41,754 bases of DNA from Clostridia bacterium (GCA_017430145.1 JAFRNP010000029.1:1-41754), one strand, 5' to 3'. Counted from the stretch's first letter, positions 33,245 to 41,744 are shown. Program-made: numbers and translations. The notes: generated by a model from the sequence alone, not told the origin.

Positions 33245-34825
33245 TCAATTAAATTTGTTTCTGAAGAAGAAGTAGCTCATGGTGTCGTTGTTGAGCGTCA
33301 TATTCATGTTGCCGTTCATCAGATTGATGTTCTCAATGGAAGCGTTGAGCAGGATATCCTGATCGCAGACCATACGCACGTCATAGGTCGCGGCGATGGG
33401 CTCATAGGTCACAGCGTCTGCGTAGTAGGTGACCGTCGCGTTGGAGGTCAGCTCTTTACAGTTCATATTCAATTCAAAGCCTTCCGCGTCGCTTTCATCC
33501 TGGGAGAAGCTGTTCGCCACCTGGCGGATATCCACGTCCGAGATCTTCTGCAGAGAAGTCCGGGCAGTTGAATTCTTGTACATCGAATATTTTTCTTCCT
33601 TGAGTTCTACGGTGATCTTGACAACGTCTCCGATCTGGGCGCTCTTGATCCAGGTCAGATCGTAGGGATAGGTCGAGGTCCCGTTCGCGAGCTGGATATC
33701 TACCTGATCCGGCAGCGACGCCGCAAAATCGATGCCGGTCATCTGCTGGACGTTAAAGCTCTTGACGTCGGCAGGCGTCAACTGGCTGACATAAGCGGTA
33801 TCCTTCAGCGGGAAGTTTTCGTTCGTGACCTCCTGGTTAAAACCGGAGATCGAATTATACTGAACGGTATCGGCGGCAAGCTCCTGTTCAAATTCATTGC
33901 GGATCTCATTCTCGTCGATCCTTTCGCCTGCCAGCAGCGCCGCCGCTTTCGCAGCCGCGGAGATCTTCAGGTTGAACGTATTGATCCGGCCGTGGTTGCT
34001 GTTCTTTTCAAAGCCCTTGAAGGTATTGTTTTCATCGCCGTTTTTCAGGGAGTTGGCAATGGAATTGAAGCAGGGGATCAGAACGTCGTTGCAGCGCGTG
34101 CAGATCACGTCCGTATCCAGGGTCATGGCAGTCCCGGTGGGGATGTGTCCCAGCATCGGCAGGGCCACGTTCAGTTCCGGCGTCTCGGGATCATTCCAAC
34201 TTTTTTCGCAGCGCTTGCAGTAATACCGCTCATAGCCGTCCGCCGTACAGGAGGCGGCTTTGGAATCGACGAGCTCCCGATCATGGCCCAGCGCCGGGAC
34301 CGTAGTGGGCAGCAGACCGCTGCAGACCGAGCAGGTCTGTTCGTACTGCACGGCCTCAGTACAGGTCGGCTCAGTGATTGCGGTGATATAGGTCTTTTCG
34401 CTGAGCGTGCAGGCCTCCCGGTCGATCGTGTCGCACACTTCGCAGCTGCGGATATGATACGGCAACGCATTGCCGTCATCATCCTTTTCCTGCTCCTTAT
34501 CACCGTACAGATGGTCATGGAAGCTGTTGATATCATCCAGATGGATCGAGGCGCGCAGGATGCGCCGCGCGTCGCCCGCGTCGACGACCCCGTCGTTGTT
34601 GATGTCGCAGCGCTTGAACTGCCAGGTGCCCTGCTCATAGGGAGCGTGATTTTCGTCTTCGCCGAGGCCCACCACCAGCCGCAGCGCGATCCGTGCGTCA
34701 GCCGCGGTCACGTTACCGTCGTTGTCCGGGTCACCGAGCGGCTCCGCCGCCGCCGAAAACGCCAGGAGCGCAAACAGCGTGACAAATAGCAGCAGCACAA
34801 GTGGAAGTAACTTTTTATTTGCCAT
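33245..34825 (-). CDS. Secreted protein with N-terminal dockerin and Cys/His modules
   Basis: 526 residues from ATG 34825 (AAAGGA site 8 bp ahead). A signal peptide (MANKKLLPLVLLLFVTLFALLAF...) is followed at once by a dockerin-like pair: GDPDNDGNVTAADARIALR (31-49) and CDINNDGVVDAGDARRILR (73-91). Next come Cys/His modules: PTCTEAVQYEQTCSVCS...VPALGHD, SCTADGYERYYCKRC...LPMLGHIP, and VICTRC. The C-terminal 300 residues form an unknown, Asn/Thr-rich mixed domain without Cys motifs. Dockerins normally sit at the C-terminus. The protein may link the unknown domain to a cohesin-bearing surface, but no cohesin is seen. Function unknown. Confidence 0.75.
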   Translation of the reverse strand: MANKKLLPLVLLLFVTLFALLAFSAAAEPLGDPDNDGNVTAADARIALRLVVGLGEDENHAPYEQGTWQFKRCDINNDGVVDAGDARRILRASIHLDDINSFHDHLYGDKEQEKDDDGNALPYHIRSCEVCDTIDREACTLSEKTYITAITEPTCTEAVQYEQTCSVCSGLLPTTVPALGHDRELVDSKAASCTADGYERYYCKRCEKSWNDPETPELNVALPMLGHIPTGTAMTLDTDVICTRCNDVLIPCFNSIANSLKNGDENNTFKGFEKNSNHGRINTFNLKISAAAKAAALLAGERIDENEIRNEFEQELAADTVQYNSISGFNQEVTNENFPLKDTAYVSQLTPADVKSFNVQQMTGIDFAASLPDQVDIQLANGTSTYPYDLTWIKSAQIGDVVKITVELKEEKYSMYKNSTARTSLQKISDVDIRQVANSFSQDESDAEGFELNMNCKELTSNATVTYYADAVTYEPIAATYDVRMVCDQDILLNASIENINLMNGNMNMTLNNDTMSYFFFRNKFN

Positions 34826-34884
34826 AGCTCTTATCCTTTCACCTTTGTATTTACTCTTATACAAAAGTCTATATTGTCAATTTA

Positions 34885-34912
34885 ATTATACCACATATTT
34901 TCCGCTTGGCAA
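34885..34912 (-). promoter_or_regulatory. Promoter of the dockerin-first gene
   Basis: Minus strand TTGCCA (34912-34907), 16-bp spacer ending in TGG, TATAAT (34890-34885). Confidence 0.6.
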
Positions 34913-34961
34913 GTCTTTTTTTTTCAGTCCCTGTTTTTTGTCCGGATTTTCAAAAAAACGG

Positions 34962-34989
34962 TTGCTTTTTTCCGCAGCCGGAGTACAAT
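34962..34989 (+). promoter_or_regulatory. Promoter of the cytosolic PHP gene
   Basis: TTGCTT (34962-34967), 16-bp spacer, TACAAT (34984-34989), 25 bp before the start codon. Confidence 0.5.
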
Positions 34990-35014
34990 AAAATAAAAAA
35001 GGAAGGAACGAGGC

Positions 35015-36052
35015 ATGAAAAAATACCTTCTGCCGCAGACCGGCAGCTTCTATAAAGCGAATCTCCATTCTCACTCCACCGTATCCGACGGTACCCTGAC
35101 ACCGGAGGAGATGAAAGCGCTGTACAAAAGCAGGGGATACGCCGTCCTTGCGTGCACCGACCACGAACTGATGGTGCCGCACCACGACCTGACGGACGAC
35201 GGCTTTCTGATGCTTACGGGCTTTGAGCTGGGGTTTGAGGAACGGTTCCACGCAAACTTTTTGCACGCAAGGGTCTGCGATCTGTGCGTGCTGGCGCTGG
35301 ACCCCGACAACGACCTCCAGCCCTGTTACCACCGGACGAAATATATTCCGGACGACCGCCGGCATCTGCTGCGGTTTGACCCCGACGAGCCGGATTTTGA
35401 GCGGGAATACAACGCCGACTGCATCAATGAGGCGATCCGCATCTGCCGGGAAAAGGGCTTTTTTGTGACCTACAACCACCCGCACTGGTCGCTGGAGCGC
35501 TATGAACAGTATACGAAATACAAGGGCATGAACGCGATGGAGATCTGCAATTACAGCAGCTTCATCGACGGGTACGACGAATATAACGGCCCGATCTACG
35601 ACGACCTGCTGCGGCTTGGCAATCGTCTGTTCGTGCTCGGCACGGACGACAACCACAACCGCCGGGACCCGAACTGCCGTATGTGGGATTCTTTCGGGGC
35701 TTTCACGATGATCAAAGCGCAGGCGCTGACCTACCGCAGCGTTGCCGACGCGCTGTTAAACGGGCATTTTTATGCTTCACAGGGACCGGAGATCCACGGC
35801 CTCTGGCTCGAGGACGACGTGCTCCACGTCACCTGCTCCCCGGCGGACAAGGTGGTGTGCACCGTCGATCAGCGCCGCTGCATGTCCCGCTATGCCGAGC
35901 AGGACAAAAACGACCCCGCCGGCCGTTTCGCGACCCACGTTACCTTTGAGCTTCTGCCGGACGACGTGTATTTCCGCGTCACCGTCATCGACGAAAACGG
36001 GCTGAAAGCGGATACGAACGCGTATTTTACGAAAGATCATCTGAAGAAATAA
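35015..36052 (+). CDS. Cytosolic PHP-domain protein
   Basis: 345 residues, no signal peptide. PHP metal ligands: NLHSHSTVSDG (H18, H20), ACTDHE (D49, H50), TYNHPHW (N154, H155) and GTDDNHN (about 209-215). PHP enzymes hydrolyse phosphate esters such as histidinol phosphate or sugar/nucleotide phosphates; length and motifs fit the broad TrpH-like group, but the substrate is not clear. ATG 35015 follows AAGGAAGGAACGAGG. It is a single-gene unit with its own promoter and terminator. Sequence is only distantly like the secreted PHP protein at 22181. Confidence 0.85.
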   Translation: MKKYLLPQTGSFYKANLHSHSTVSDGTLTPEEMKALYKSRGYAVLACTDHELMVPHHDLTDDGFLMLTGFELGFEERFHANFLHARVCDLCVLALDPDNDLQPCYHRTKYIPDDRRHLLRFDPDEPDFEREYNADCINEAIRICREKGFFVTYNHPHWSLERYEQYTKYKGMNAMEICNYSSFIDGYDEYNGPIYDDLLRLGNRLFVLGTDDNHNRRDPNCRMWDSFGAFTMIKAQALTYRSVADALLNGHFYASQGPEIHGLWLEDDVLHVTCSPADKVVCTVDQRRCMSRYAEQDKNDPAGRFATHVTFELLPDDVYFRVTVIDENGLKADTNAYFTKDHLKK

Positions 36053-36086
36053 CTTCTTTCCTTTCTCTTTCATCTTTTATCATTAC

Positions 36087-36120
36087 AAAAAGGAACCGGC
36101 TTTCGTCGGTTCCTTACGTT
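36087..36120. terminator. Bidirectional terminator between PHP gene and murA
   Basis: AAGGAACCG (36090-36098) and CGGTTCCTT (36107-36115), followed by ACGTTTTT on the plus strand and preceded by AAAA (T run on the minus strand). Confidence 0.85.
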
Positions 36121-36142
36121 TTTCTGTCAGATATCGCTCCGG

Positions 36143-37441
36143 TCACGCCCGCTTCGCAACGGAATTGTCGTCCGGGAATTCTCTTCTTGCGATCGTCGCG
36201 CCCACCGCCGTCAGCTTCGGGATCACGTCCTCGTAGCCGCGGTCGATGTGGATGATGTCTTCGATCTCGGTGGTGCCCTTCGCGCAAAGGCCCGCTATGA
36301 TCATCGCGGCGCCCGCACGCAGGTCGTCCGCCCGTACCGGCGCGCCCTTTAATACCGCGCTGCCCTGTACGATCGCCGCCTTGCCCTCGATCTGGATCTG
36401 CGCGCCCATGCGGGTGAGCTGGTCCACGTAGCGGAAGCGGTTGTCCCACACGCTGTCGGTCACGATGCTGATGCCCTCGCACAGCGCAAGAAGCACCGTA
36501 AACTGGGGCTGCATGTCCGTGGGGAAGCCGGGATGCGGCATGGTCTTTATGTTGCAGCCGTGCAGCCTGCCGGTGGCGTATACGCGGATCGCGTCGTCGT
36601 ATTCCTCCACGATCGCGCCGCACTCGCGCAGCTTGGCGGAGATCGGCTCCAAATGCTTCGGGATCACGTTTTTGATCGTCAGGTCCCCCTGCGTCGCGGC
36701 AGCCGCCACCATGTAGGTGCCCGCCTCGATCTGGTCGGGGATGATCGAATAATCGCAGCCGTGCAGGTCGCTGACGCCTTCGATCTTGATCACGTCCGTG
36801 CCGGCGCCCTTGATGTTGGCGCCCATCAGGTTCAAAAAGTTTGCAAGGTCCACAATGTGGGGCTCTCTCGCCGCGTTTTCCAGCACCGTGACGCCCCGCG
36901 CCTTAACCGCCGCCAGCATGACGTTGATGGTCGCGCCGACCGAGACCTTGTCAAAGTATATGGACGCGCCCACAAGCCCCGGCGCCTTCGCCATGATCAT
37001 GCCGCCCTCGGTGGAGATCACGGCGCCCAGCGCCGAAAAGCCCTTCAGATGCAGGTCGATGGGCCGTACGCCCCCGAAGTTGCAGCCGCCGGGCATGGCG
37101 ACCTTGGCGTTGGAATACATGCCGAGCAGCGCGCCGATCAGATAATACGACGCCCGCAGGTTTTTCGTCAGCTCGTAGGGGACAGCCTTGGAATCGATGT
37201 GCCGGGTGTCGATTCTGACGGTGGAACGGGTGATATAATTGACCTTTGCCCCCATCTCTTCAAGGATCTGCAGCATGGAATTGATGTCCCGGATATCGGG
37301 GACGTTTTCGATCACGAATACGTCTTTTGCAAGGAGCGTTGCCGGAAGGATCGCCACGGCGGCATTTTTCGCACCGCTGACGTTGATCTCCCCGAACAGG
37401 GCTTTCCCGCCCTTGATCACAAATTTTTCCAAAAAGGGCAC
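36143..37441 (-). CDS. murA: UDP-N-acetylglucosamine 1-carboxyvinyltransferase
   Basis: 432 residues. It transfers enolpyruvate from PEP to UDP-GlcNAc, the first committed step of peptidoglycan synthesis. Seen: SGAKNAA (22-28) with the conserved K-N pair, LRASYYLIGALL (95-106), and MPGGCNFGGVRPID (116-129) where C120 matches the fosfomycin-reactive catalytic Cys. The GTG at 37441 is close to the AGGAAG site; a TTG three codons later (37432, giving MEKFVIKGG) has better spacing and fits family N-termini, so it may be the true start. It stands alone, with its own promoter. Firmicutes often have two MurA copies; which one this is cannot be told. Confidence 0.96.
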   Translation of the reverse strand: MPFLEKFVIKGGKALFGEINVSGAKNAAVAILPATLLAKDVFVIENVPDIRDINSMLQILEEMGAKVNYITRSTVRIDTRHIDSKAVPYELTKNLRASYYLIGALLGMYSNAKVAMPGGCNFGGVRPIDLHLKGFSALGAVISTEGGMIMAKAPGLVGASIYFDKVSVGATINVMLAAVKARGVTVLENAAREPHIVDLANFLNLMGANIKGAGTDVIKIEGVSDLHGCDYSIIPDQIEAGTYMVAAAATQGDLTIKNVIPKHLEPISAKLRECGAIVEEYDDAIRVYATGRLHGCNIKTMPHPGFPTDMQPQFTVLLALCEGISIVTDSVWDNRFRYVDQLTRMGAQIQIEGKAAIVQGSAVLKGAPVRADDLRAGAAMIIAGLCAKGTTEIEDIIHIDRGYEDVIPKLTAVGATIARREFPDDNSVAKRA

Positions 37442-37566
37442 TTCCTATCTTTTTTTCCTATATCTGAATGTGAGAAACGATCGATCAGACTGTTTTAGTA
37501 TGCGCCCGAAAAAGAAACGCATACAAAAACAACCCGAAAAAATAATTGCATTTTTTCAGCCCGTAC

Positions 37567-37595
37567 ATTCTACCATACTTCGGCAGGAAAGAAAA
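37567..37595 (-). promoter_or_regulatory. Possible promoter of murA
   Basis: Minus strand extended -10 TGG-TAGAAT (37572-37567); the -35 region is weak (TTTTCT). Confidence 0.35.
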
Positions 37596-37770
37596 GCAAA
37601 TTTTATCTTTTTTTTAATTTTGGTTTAAATTCTGGAAAACTGCCCGACGTTCATTTCGTAAAACTGTGCAGAGTGCCGAAATAAAAGATTGGACCGGCAC
37701 GGTTTTCGCCGGTTTTTGTCGGATCTCGTCCGAAAAAGCCGATCGGTTTTGCCTTTATGCAAAGTTTATC

Positions 37771-37799
37771 TTGCCCAAAGCCGGAGAATATGGTATTCT
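37771..37799 (+). promoter_or_regulatory. Possible promoter of the small unknown gene
   Basis: TTGCCC (37771-37776), 17-bp spacer, TATTCT (37794-37799) with TGG just upstream. Confidence 0.45.
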
Positions 37800-37847
37800 C
37801 ATTATGGATATACGGTCTGCCGAAAAGAAAAGGAGGGGGGTGCCGGC

Positions 37848-38309
37848 ATGTCGCGGTTCGTATCGTTCCATCCGGAGGATTTCCGGTTTGCGGGCGCCGC
37901 TCTCACAAGCGTCCGGCAGCAGGGGCGCGTGCTGCTCTTTGACGTTGACGGCGCCGTTGCGACGAAACGGGTGGAGCAGAATTATTTTCCCGACCCGATG
38001 GTGCTGCGCCCTGCGGTCCTCGCGCTGCGCGAGGCCCGGATCCTCTCTTTGGAATGTTCGGATCCCGGCGACGGGACGGCCTGCGCGTTCCCGCCCGCGG
38101 CGGTGATGCAGCTTTTGCGCCGTATGCTTGCCGCACCCGCCGTCATTACCGCGTTCCGGCTGACAGAAAACGGCGCGGAGCTTGATATGAAGATCCGCCC
38201 GGACGGAGATTCGCCCCTGCTTGCGCGCCTGACGGTCTCCTGTACCCAGGCGGCGGTTTTGTGGGACGGGTTCGTAAAGCCGGCAAATTCTTTTAAAGAT
38301 GAAAGATAA
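37848..38309 (+). CDS. Hypothetical protein, 153 residues
   Basis: No family recognised. The start at 37848 is set by a very strong AGGAGGGGGG site seven bases ahead; the frame is open further upstream but without a site. The protein has no signal peptide or membrane segment, alternates short beta-like hydrophobic stretches (GRVLLFDVDGAVAT, LLARLTVSCTQAAVLW) and one helix (AVMQLLRRMLAAP), and has three Cys with no zinc pattern. Base and codon use match the neighbours. The TAA stop lies in the A-rich left end of repeat element 4. Confidence 0.7.
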   Translation: MSRFVSFHPEDFRFAGAALTSVRQQGRVLLFDVDGAVATKRVEQNYFPDPMVLRPAVLALREARILSLECSDPGDGTACAFPPAAVMQLLRRMLAAPAVITAFRLTENGAELDMKIRPDGDSPLLARLTVSCTQAAVLWDGFVKPANSFKDER

Positions 38310-38491
38310 AAAATAAATGGTAAAAAATCGGAACGCCGCTTTGCGCGGCGTTGATGATAGAAGAAGCTTTAAAAATGCCGTCTTCAATTGGTAACTTTCC
38401 TTTTTCGCGCAAAGGCGTCGGCACCGGCTTCTGTGATCAACGCCGCCCCTGCGGCGTTCCTTGTTTTATCTTTTTTCTTTCGCCTTTTGTC
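38296..38491 (+). repeat. Dispersed intergenic element, copy 4 (two left halves, inverted)
   Basis: Left part: A-rich run, GGAACGCCGC-TTTGC-GCGGCGTTGATGATAGAAGAAGCTT. Right part is the reverse complement of another left half: GGCTTCTGTGATCAACGCCGCCCCTGCGGCGTTCC, then a T-rich run. Hairpin B is missing. The 8-bp periodicity of the ends is largely lost. Confidence 0.7.
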
Positions 38492-38576
38492 ATTCGTTTT
38501 ATGCAGCCATACAAAAAAAGCCCTGAAATATGGCAAAAATTCGACAGAGACGGCGCAGAAAAACCCGCGAACGCAC

Positions 38577-38605
38577 TTGACAACCGCCCGGTTCTGTGTT
38601 AAACT
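38577..38605 (+). promoter_or_regulatory. Promoter of the lysine/DAP operon
   Basis: TTGACA (38577-38582), 17-bp spacer, TAAACT (38600-38605). Transcription would start about ten bases before the riboswitch. Confidence 0.65.
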
Positions 38606-38620
38606 TTTATCAAACAAAAT

Positions 38621-38781
38621 GATAGAGGCGCACCCGAGATCAGTACCGCGCATAAAACGGCAGCCAATGCCGCGCGGAAAAGGCGACGGTGCCGAAATGG
38701 GAGACCGCGGCGGGTCTTCTGTTGGCAGCTCAGAGAAAATCTGTTCTGCTGTCGCGTTACAGAAAAACGCGGAGCGCTATC
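38621..38781 (+). ncRNA. Lysine riboswitch (L box)
   Basis: P1 arms GATAG (38621) and CTATC (ending 38781) enclose the L-box landmarks: GATAGAGGCGC, ATCAGTA, GGAAAAGGCGACGGTGCCGAA, GTTGGCAGCTC...TGCTGTCGCG, and GGAGCGCTATC. In known L boxes lysine stabilises the fold and turns off downstream genes. A terminator-like hairpin and dapA follow, which fits. Confidence 0.92.
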
Positions 38782-38806
38782 CTGTTGGTCTTTTTTTTGG
38801 TGTGCA

Positions 38807-38845
38807 ACGGAGAGCGTCTATGCGTTTCTCCGTATTTTCTTTCTG
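38807..38845 (+). terminator. Regulatory terminator of the lysine riboswitch
   Basis: ACGGAGA (38807-38813) and TCTCCGT (38827-38833) followed by ATTTTCTTTCT. Lysine binding would favour this hairpin and stop transcription before dapA. The antiterminator pairing was not worked out. Confidence 0.7.
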
Positions 38846-38886
38846 TAAAAAAACATACGATTCAGAAGGACGAAAGGAGTCTACGA

Positions 38887-39774
38887 ATGAAAAATACGAT
38901 TTTTGAGGGCGCGGGCACCGCGATCATCACCCCCCTGACTGAAAAGGGCGTGGATTTTGAGAGCTTCGGCAAGCTGATCGACTGGCAGATCGAACAGGGG
39001 ATCGACGCCATCGTCGTGGCGGGGACCACGGGCGAAGGTTCCACCCTGACGGACGAGGAGCACAAGGCCGTTATCAGCTTCTGCGTGGACCGCGTCGCCA
39101 ACCGTGTGCCCGTGATCGCCGGCACCGGCTCCAACGATACCGCCTACGCCATCAGCCTGACGCAGTACGCCTGCGACGCAGGCGCGGACGGCATGCTGCT
39201 GGTGACCCCCTACTACAACAAGGCGACCCAAAAGGGCATGATCGCCAACTTTACGGCGGTGGCGGACGCATCCACCAAGCCCTGTATCCTTTATAATATC
39301 CCGGGGCGCACCGGCTGCGGCCTGCTGCCCGCCACCATCGCGGCGCTGGCGGAACACAGGAACATCGTCGGGCTCAAAGAGGCCAGCGGCAACATCTCCC
39401 ACGTTGCCGAGGTGGCGGCGCTGTGCGGCGACAAGCTGGATATCTATTCCGGCAACGACGACCAGATCGTCCCGCTCATGTCTTTGGGCGGCAAGGGCGT
39501 GATTTCGGTGCTCTCCAATATCATGCCCAAAGAGACGAGCCTGATGTGCAAAAAGTTCTTTGACGGCGATATTGCGGGCGCGCGGAAGATGCAGCTCGAT
39601 TATCTGCCGCTGATCAACGCCCTGTTCAGCGAGGTCAACCCCATCCCGGTCAAGGCGGCGTGCGCCGCCATGGGCTTCGGCGAGGATTATCTGCGCCTGC
39701 CCCTGACCCCCATGGAGGACGACCACAAGGCGGTGCTTCTGGGCCTGATGCGGCGTCACGGCCTGATCGCGTAA
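38887..39774 (+). CDS. dapA: 4-hydroxy-tetrahydrodipicolinate synthase
   Basis: 295 residues. It condenses pyruvate with L-aspartate semialdehyde, the entry step to DAP and lysine. The Schiff-base lysine is K164 (VGLKEASGN); Y136 and R141 (ILYNIPGRTG) complete the active site; GTTGEGSTL (47-55) is the substrate-binding turn (GE in place of the more usual ES). ATG 38887 follows GAAAGGAG. First gene of the riboswitch-controlled operon; the stop is 12 bases before dapB. Confidence 0.97.
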   Translation: MKNTIFEGAGTAIITPLTEKGVDFESFGKLIDWQIEQGIDAIVVAGTTGEGSTLTDEEHKAVISFCVDRVANRVPVIAGTGSNDTAYAISLTQYACDAGADGMLLVTPYYNKATQKGMIANFTAVADASTKPCILYNIPGRTGCGLLPATIAALAEHRNIVGLKEASGNISHVAEVAALCGDKLDIYSGNDDQIVPLMSLGGKGVISVLSNIMPKETSLMCKKFFDGDIAGARKMQLDYLPLINALFSEVNPIPVKAACAAMGFGEDYLRLPLTPMEDDHKAVLLGLMRRHGLIA

Positions 39775-39786
39775 GAGGTGCCTGCT

Positions 39787-40527
39787 ATGAAGATCCTGAT
39801 CAGCGGCCTGAAGGGCTTTATGGGCAAAGAGCTGTACGCGCTTTGCGAAAAGGGCGTGCGCGGCGCCGAGGCGGCGGGCGGCGTGGATATCAATGCCGAC
39901 GGCAGCGAGCCGGTGGCGTGCAGCAAGACGTTTGCGGACGCCGCCCCGGCGGACTGCATCATCGATTTTTCCCACCATTCGGCGACCGTGGCGCTGTTTG
40001 CCCGGGCGCTGGAAACCAGGTGCCCCGTGGTGCTCGCCACCACCGGCCAGACGCCGGAGGAGCGCGCGGTGATCGAAGCGGCGGCAAAGGAGATCCCGGT
40101 CTTTTTCGCGGCGAACTTCTCCCTCGGGATCGCGCTGCTCATCGAGCTTGCAAAGCAGGCGGCGGCGGCGATGCCGGAGGCGGAGATCGAGATCGTGGAG
40201 GCGCACCACGACCGGAAGCTGGATGCGCCCAGCGGTACAGCGCTCGCCATTTTTGAGGGCATCAAAGAGGTGCGGCCTGCCGCCACGGCGAACCTCGGGC
40301 GCAGCGGCTACGGCAAGCGGACCCCGGAAGAGATCGGGATCCACGCCGTGCGCATGGGCAACATCACCGGTATCCACGAGGTCATCATCGGCACGGCGAA
40401 CCAGACGGTCACCTTAAAGCACGAGGCGCATTCCCGCGCGCTGTTCGCGGAGGGGGCGCTGGCGGCGGCGCAGTTTTTGATCGGAAAGCCCGCCGGGCTG
40501 TACGATATGAAGAGCCTGCTTGCGTAA
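39787..40527 (+). CDS. dapB: 4-hydroxy-tetrahydrodipicolinate reductase
   Basis: 246 residues, slightly short for the family (about 250-270). NAD(P)H-binding start MKILISGLKGFMGKEL (in many homologues G-x-x-G-x-M-G; here GLKGFMG), and the hallmark EAHHDRKLDAPSGTA (138-152) with H140, H141 and K144. It reduces the product of DapA to tetrahydrodipicolinate. An AGAGGTG site overlaps the dapA stop region; a GTG at 39778 would add three residues and overlap the site. The gap to ddh is 48 bp. Confidence 0.96.
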   Translation: MKILISGLKGFMGKELYALCEKGVRGAEAAGGVDINADGSEPVACSKTFADAAPADCIIDFSHHSATVALFARALETRCPVVLATTGQTPEERAVIEAAAKEIPVFFAANFSLGIALLIELAKQAAAAMPEAEIEIVEAHHDRKLDAPSGTALAIFEGIKEVRPAATANLGRSGYGKRTPEEIGIHAVRMGNITGIHEVIIGTANQTVTLKHEAHSRALFAEGALAAAQFLIGKPAGLYDMKSLLA

Positions 40528-40575
40528 AGCGGGATTTTCCGAACAAGGTATTGAATCCGAAAGGGAGGTTCAGAT

Positions 40576-41553
40576 ATGAAACTTGCAATTTACGGTTACG
40601 GCAACCTCGGGCGCGGCGTGGAGAGCGCCGTTAAACAGAATCCGGATACGGAGCTTATCGGCGTGTTTACGCGCCGGGACCCTTCGACGGTCAAGACTCT
40701 GACCGGCGTGCCGGTGTACGCGGCGGCGGACGTGCTGAAATTCAAAGACAGTGTGGACGTGCTGATCATCTGCGGCGGCAGCGCCACGGACCTGCCCGGC
40801 ATGACGCCGGTACTGGCAAAGGATTTCAACGTGGTGGACAGCTTTGACACCCACGCCGATATCCCGAAGCATTTTGCCGCCGTGGACGCGGCTGCGAAGG
40901 AGACGGGGCATATCGCGCTGATCTCCGCCGGCTGGGACCCCGGCATGTTCTCCCTCAACCGTCTGTATGCCTCCGCGATCCTGCCCGAGGGCAAGGATTA
41001 TACCTTTTGGGGCCGCGGCGTGAGCCAGGGACATTCGGACGCCATCCGCCGGATCGAGGGCGTGCAGGACGCGCGGCAGTACACCGTGCCGGTGCCGAAG
41101 GCGCTGGCGGCGGTGCGCGCGGGCGAAACCCCGGAGCTGACCACCCGTGAAAAGCACACGAGAGAATGCTTTGTGGTGGCAAAGCCCGGCGCGGATCTCG
41201 CCTATATCGAGAACGCCATCAAGACCATGCCGAAATACTTCTCCGATTACGATACCACGGTGACCTTCATTTCGCAGGAGGAGCTGGACGCGCACCATAA
41301 GGGCATCCCCCACGGCGGCTTTGTGATCCGCTCCGGCGTGACCGGCCTTGACAAATCCCACAAACATGTGATCGAATACAGCCTGAAGCTGGATTCCAAC
41401 CCCGAGTTCACATCCTCGGCGCTGGTCGCCTTCGCGCGGGCGATCAACCGGATGCACGGCAGGGGAGACGTGGGCTGCAAAACGGTGTTCGATATCGCCC
41501 CCGGGGATATGTCGGCAATGTCGCCGGAGGAGCTGAGGGCGAAGATGCTTTAA
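40576..41553 (+). CDS. ddh: meso-Diaminopimelate dehydrogenase
   Basis: 325 residues. It makes meso-DAP from tetrahydrodipicolinate in one NADPH- and ammonia-dependent step, bypassing the acylated and aminotransferase routes. Seen: IYGYGNLGRGVE (5-16) as NADP-binding turn, FTRRDP, DSFDTHADIP (about 88-97), SAGWDPGMFSLNR and GRGVSQGHSDAIR, all strongly conserved in Ddh. ATG 40576 has AAAGGGAGG eight bases ahead. Last gene of the operon; repeat element 5 begins right after its stop. Confidence 0.97.
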   Translation: MKLAIYGYGNLGRGVESAVKQNPDTELIGVFTRRDPSTVKTLTGVPVYAAADVLKFKDSVDVLIICGGSATDLPGMTPVLAKDFNVVDSFDTHADIPKHFAAVDAAAKETGHIALISAGWDPGMFSLNRLYASAILPEGKDYTFWGRGVSQGHSDAIRRIEGVQDARQYTVPVPKALAAVRAGETPELTTREKHTRECFVVAKPGADLAYIENAIKTMPKYFSDYDTTVTFISQEELDAHHKGIPHGGFVIRSGVTGLDKSHKHVIEYSLKLDSNPEFTSSALVAFARAINRMHGRGDVGCKTVFDIAPGDMSAMSPEELRAKML

Positions 41554-41618
41554 AAAAGTAACAAAGTAATAAAGTATCAAAGTAACAAATAAGGGCGGGA
41601 CACCCGCACCCGATTTTA
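41554..41618 (-). repeat. Dispersed intergenic element, copy 5 (half element, reverse orientation)
   Basis: Starts directly after the ddh stop with AAAAAGTAAC-AAAGTAAT-AAAGTATC-AAAGTAAC-AAAT in 8-bp steps, then GGGCGGGACACCCGCACCCGAT, which is the reverse complement of hairpin B. Hairpin A and the other end are absent from the window. Confidence 0.75.
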
Positions 41619-41629
41619 GTTAAGGCAAC

Positions 41630-41744
41630 ACCGCATAATTCCGGTGTGCGGATTGCGCAGTAGATTTTTTCGTCAGATTGTACAGATTTGACGCCGTCAA
41701 CCTGGCGGTTGGCAAGGAAAATCTGTGCAGGATGACGGAATAAA
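41630..41744. repeat. Unclassified inverted-repeat sequence at the right window edge
   Basis: TTCGTCAGATTGTACAGATTT (about 41669-41689) matches the reverse complement of AAATCTGTGCAGGATGACGGA (about 41721-41741) at most positions; GGCAACACCGCATAATTCCGGTGTGCGG holds a smaller palindrome. No coding sequence seen. It looks like another dispersed repeat or the end of a mobile element continuing beyond the window. Confidence 0.5.

Larger units (their letters stand above)
37442..37847. other. Divergent region murA / small unknown gene
   Basis: 406 bp. It holds AT-rich sequence next to murA, a small hairpin ACCGG...CCGGT followed by TTTTT (about 37693-37718, plus strand), and promoters on both sides. 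No gene was recognised. Confidence 0.5.

Noticed and set aside
38881-40377. 498-codon minus-strand frame opposite dapA/dapB
   Set aside because: Crosses two well-recognised genes and gives an Arg/His-rich product typical of antisense frames in GC-rich DNA.
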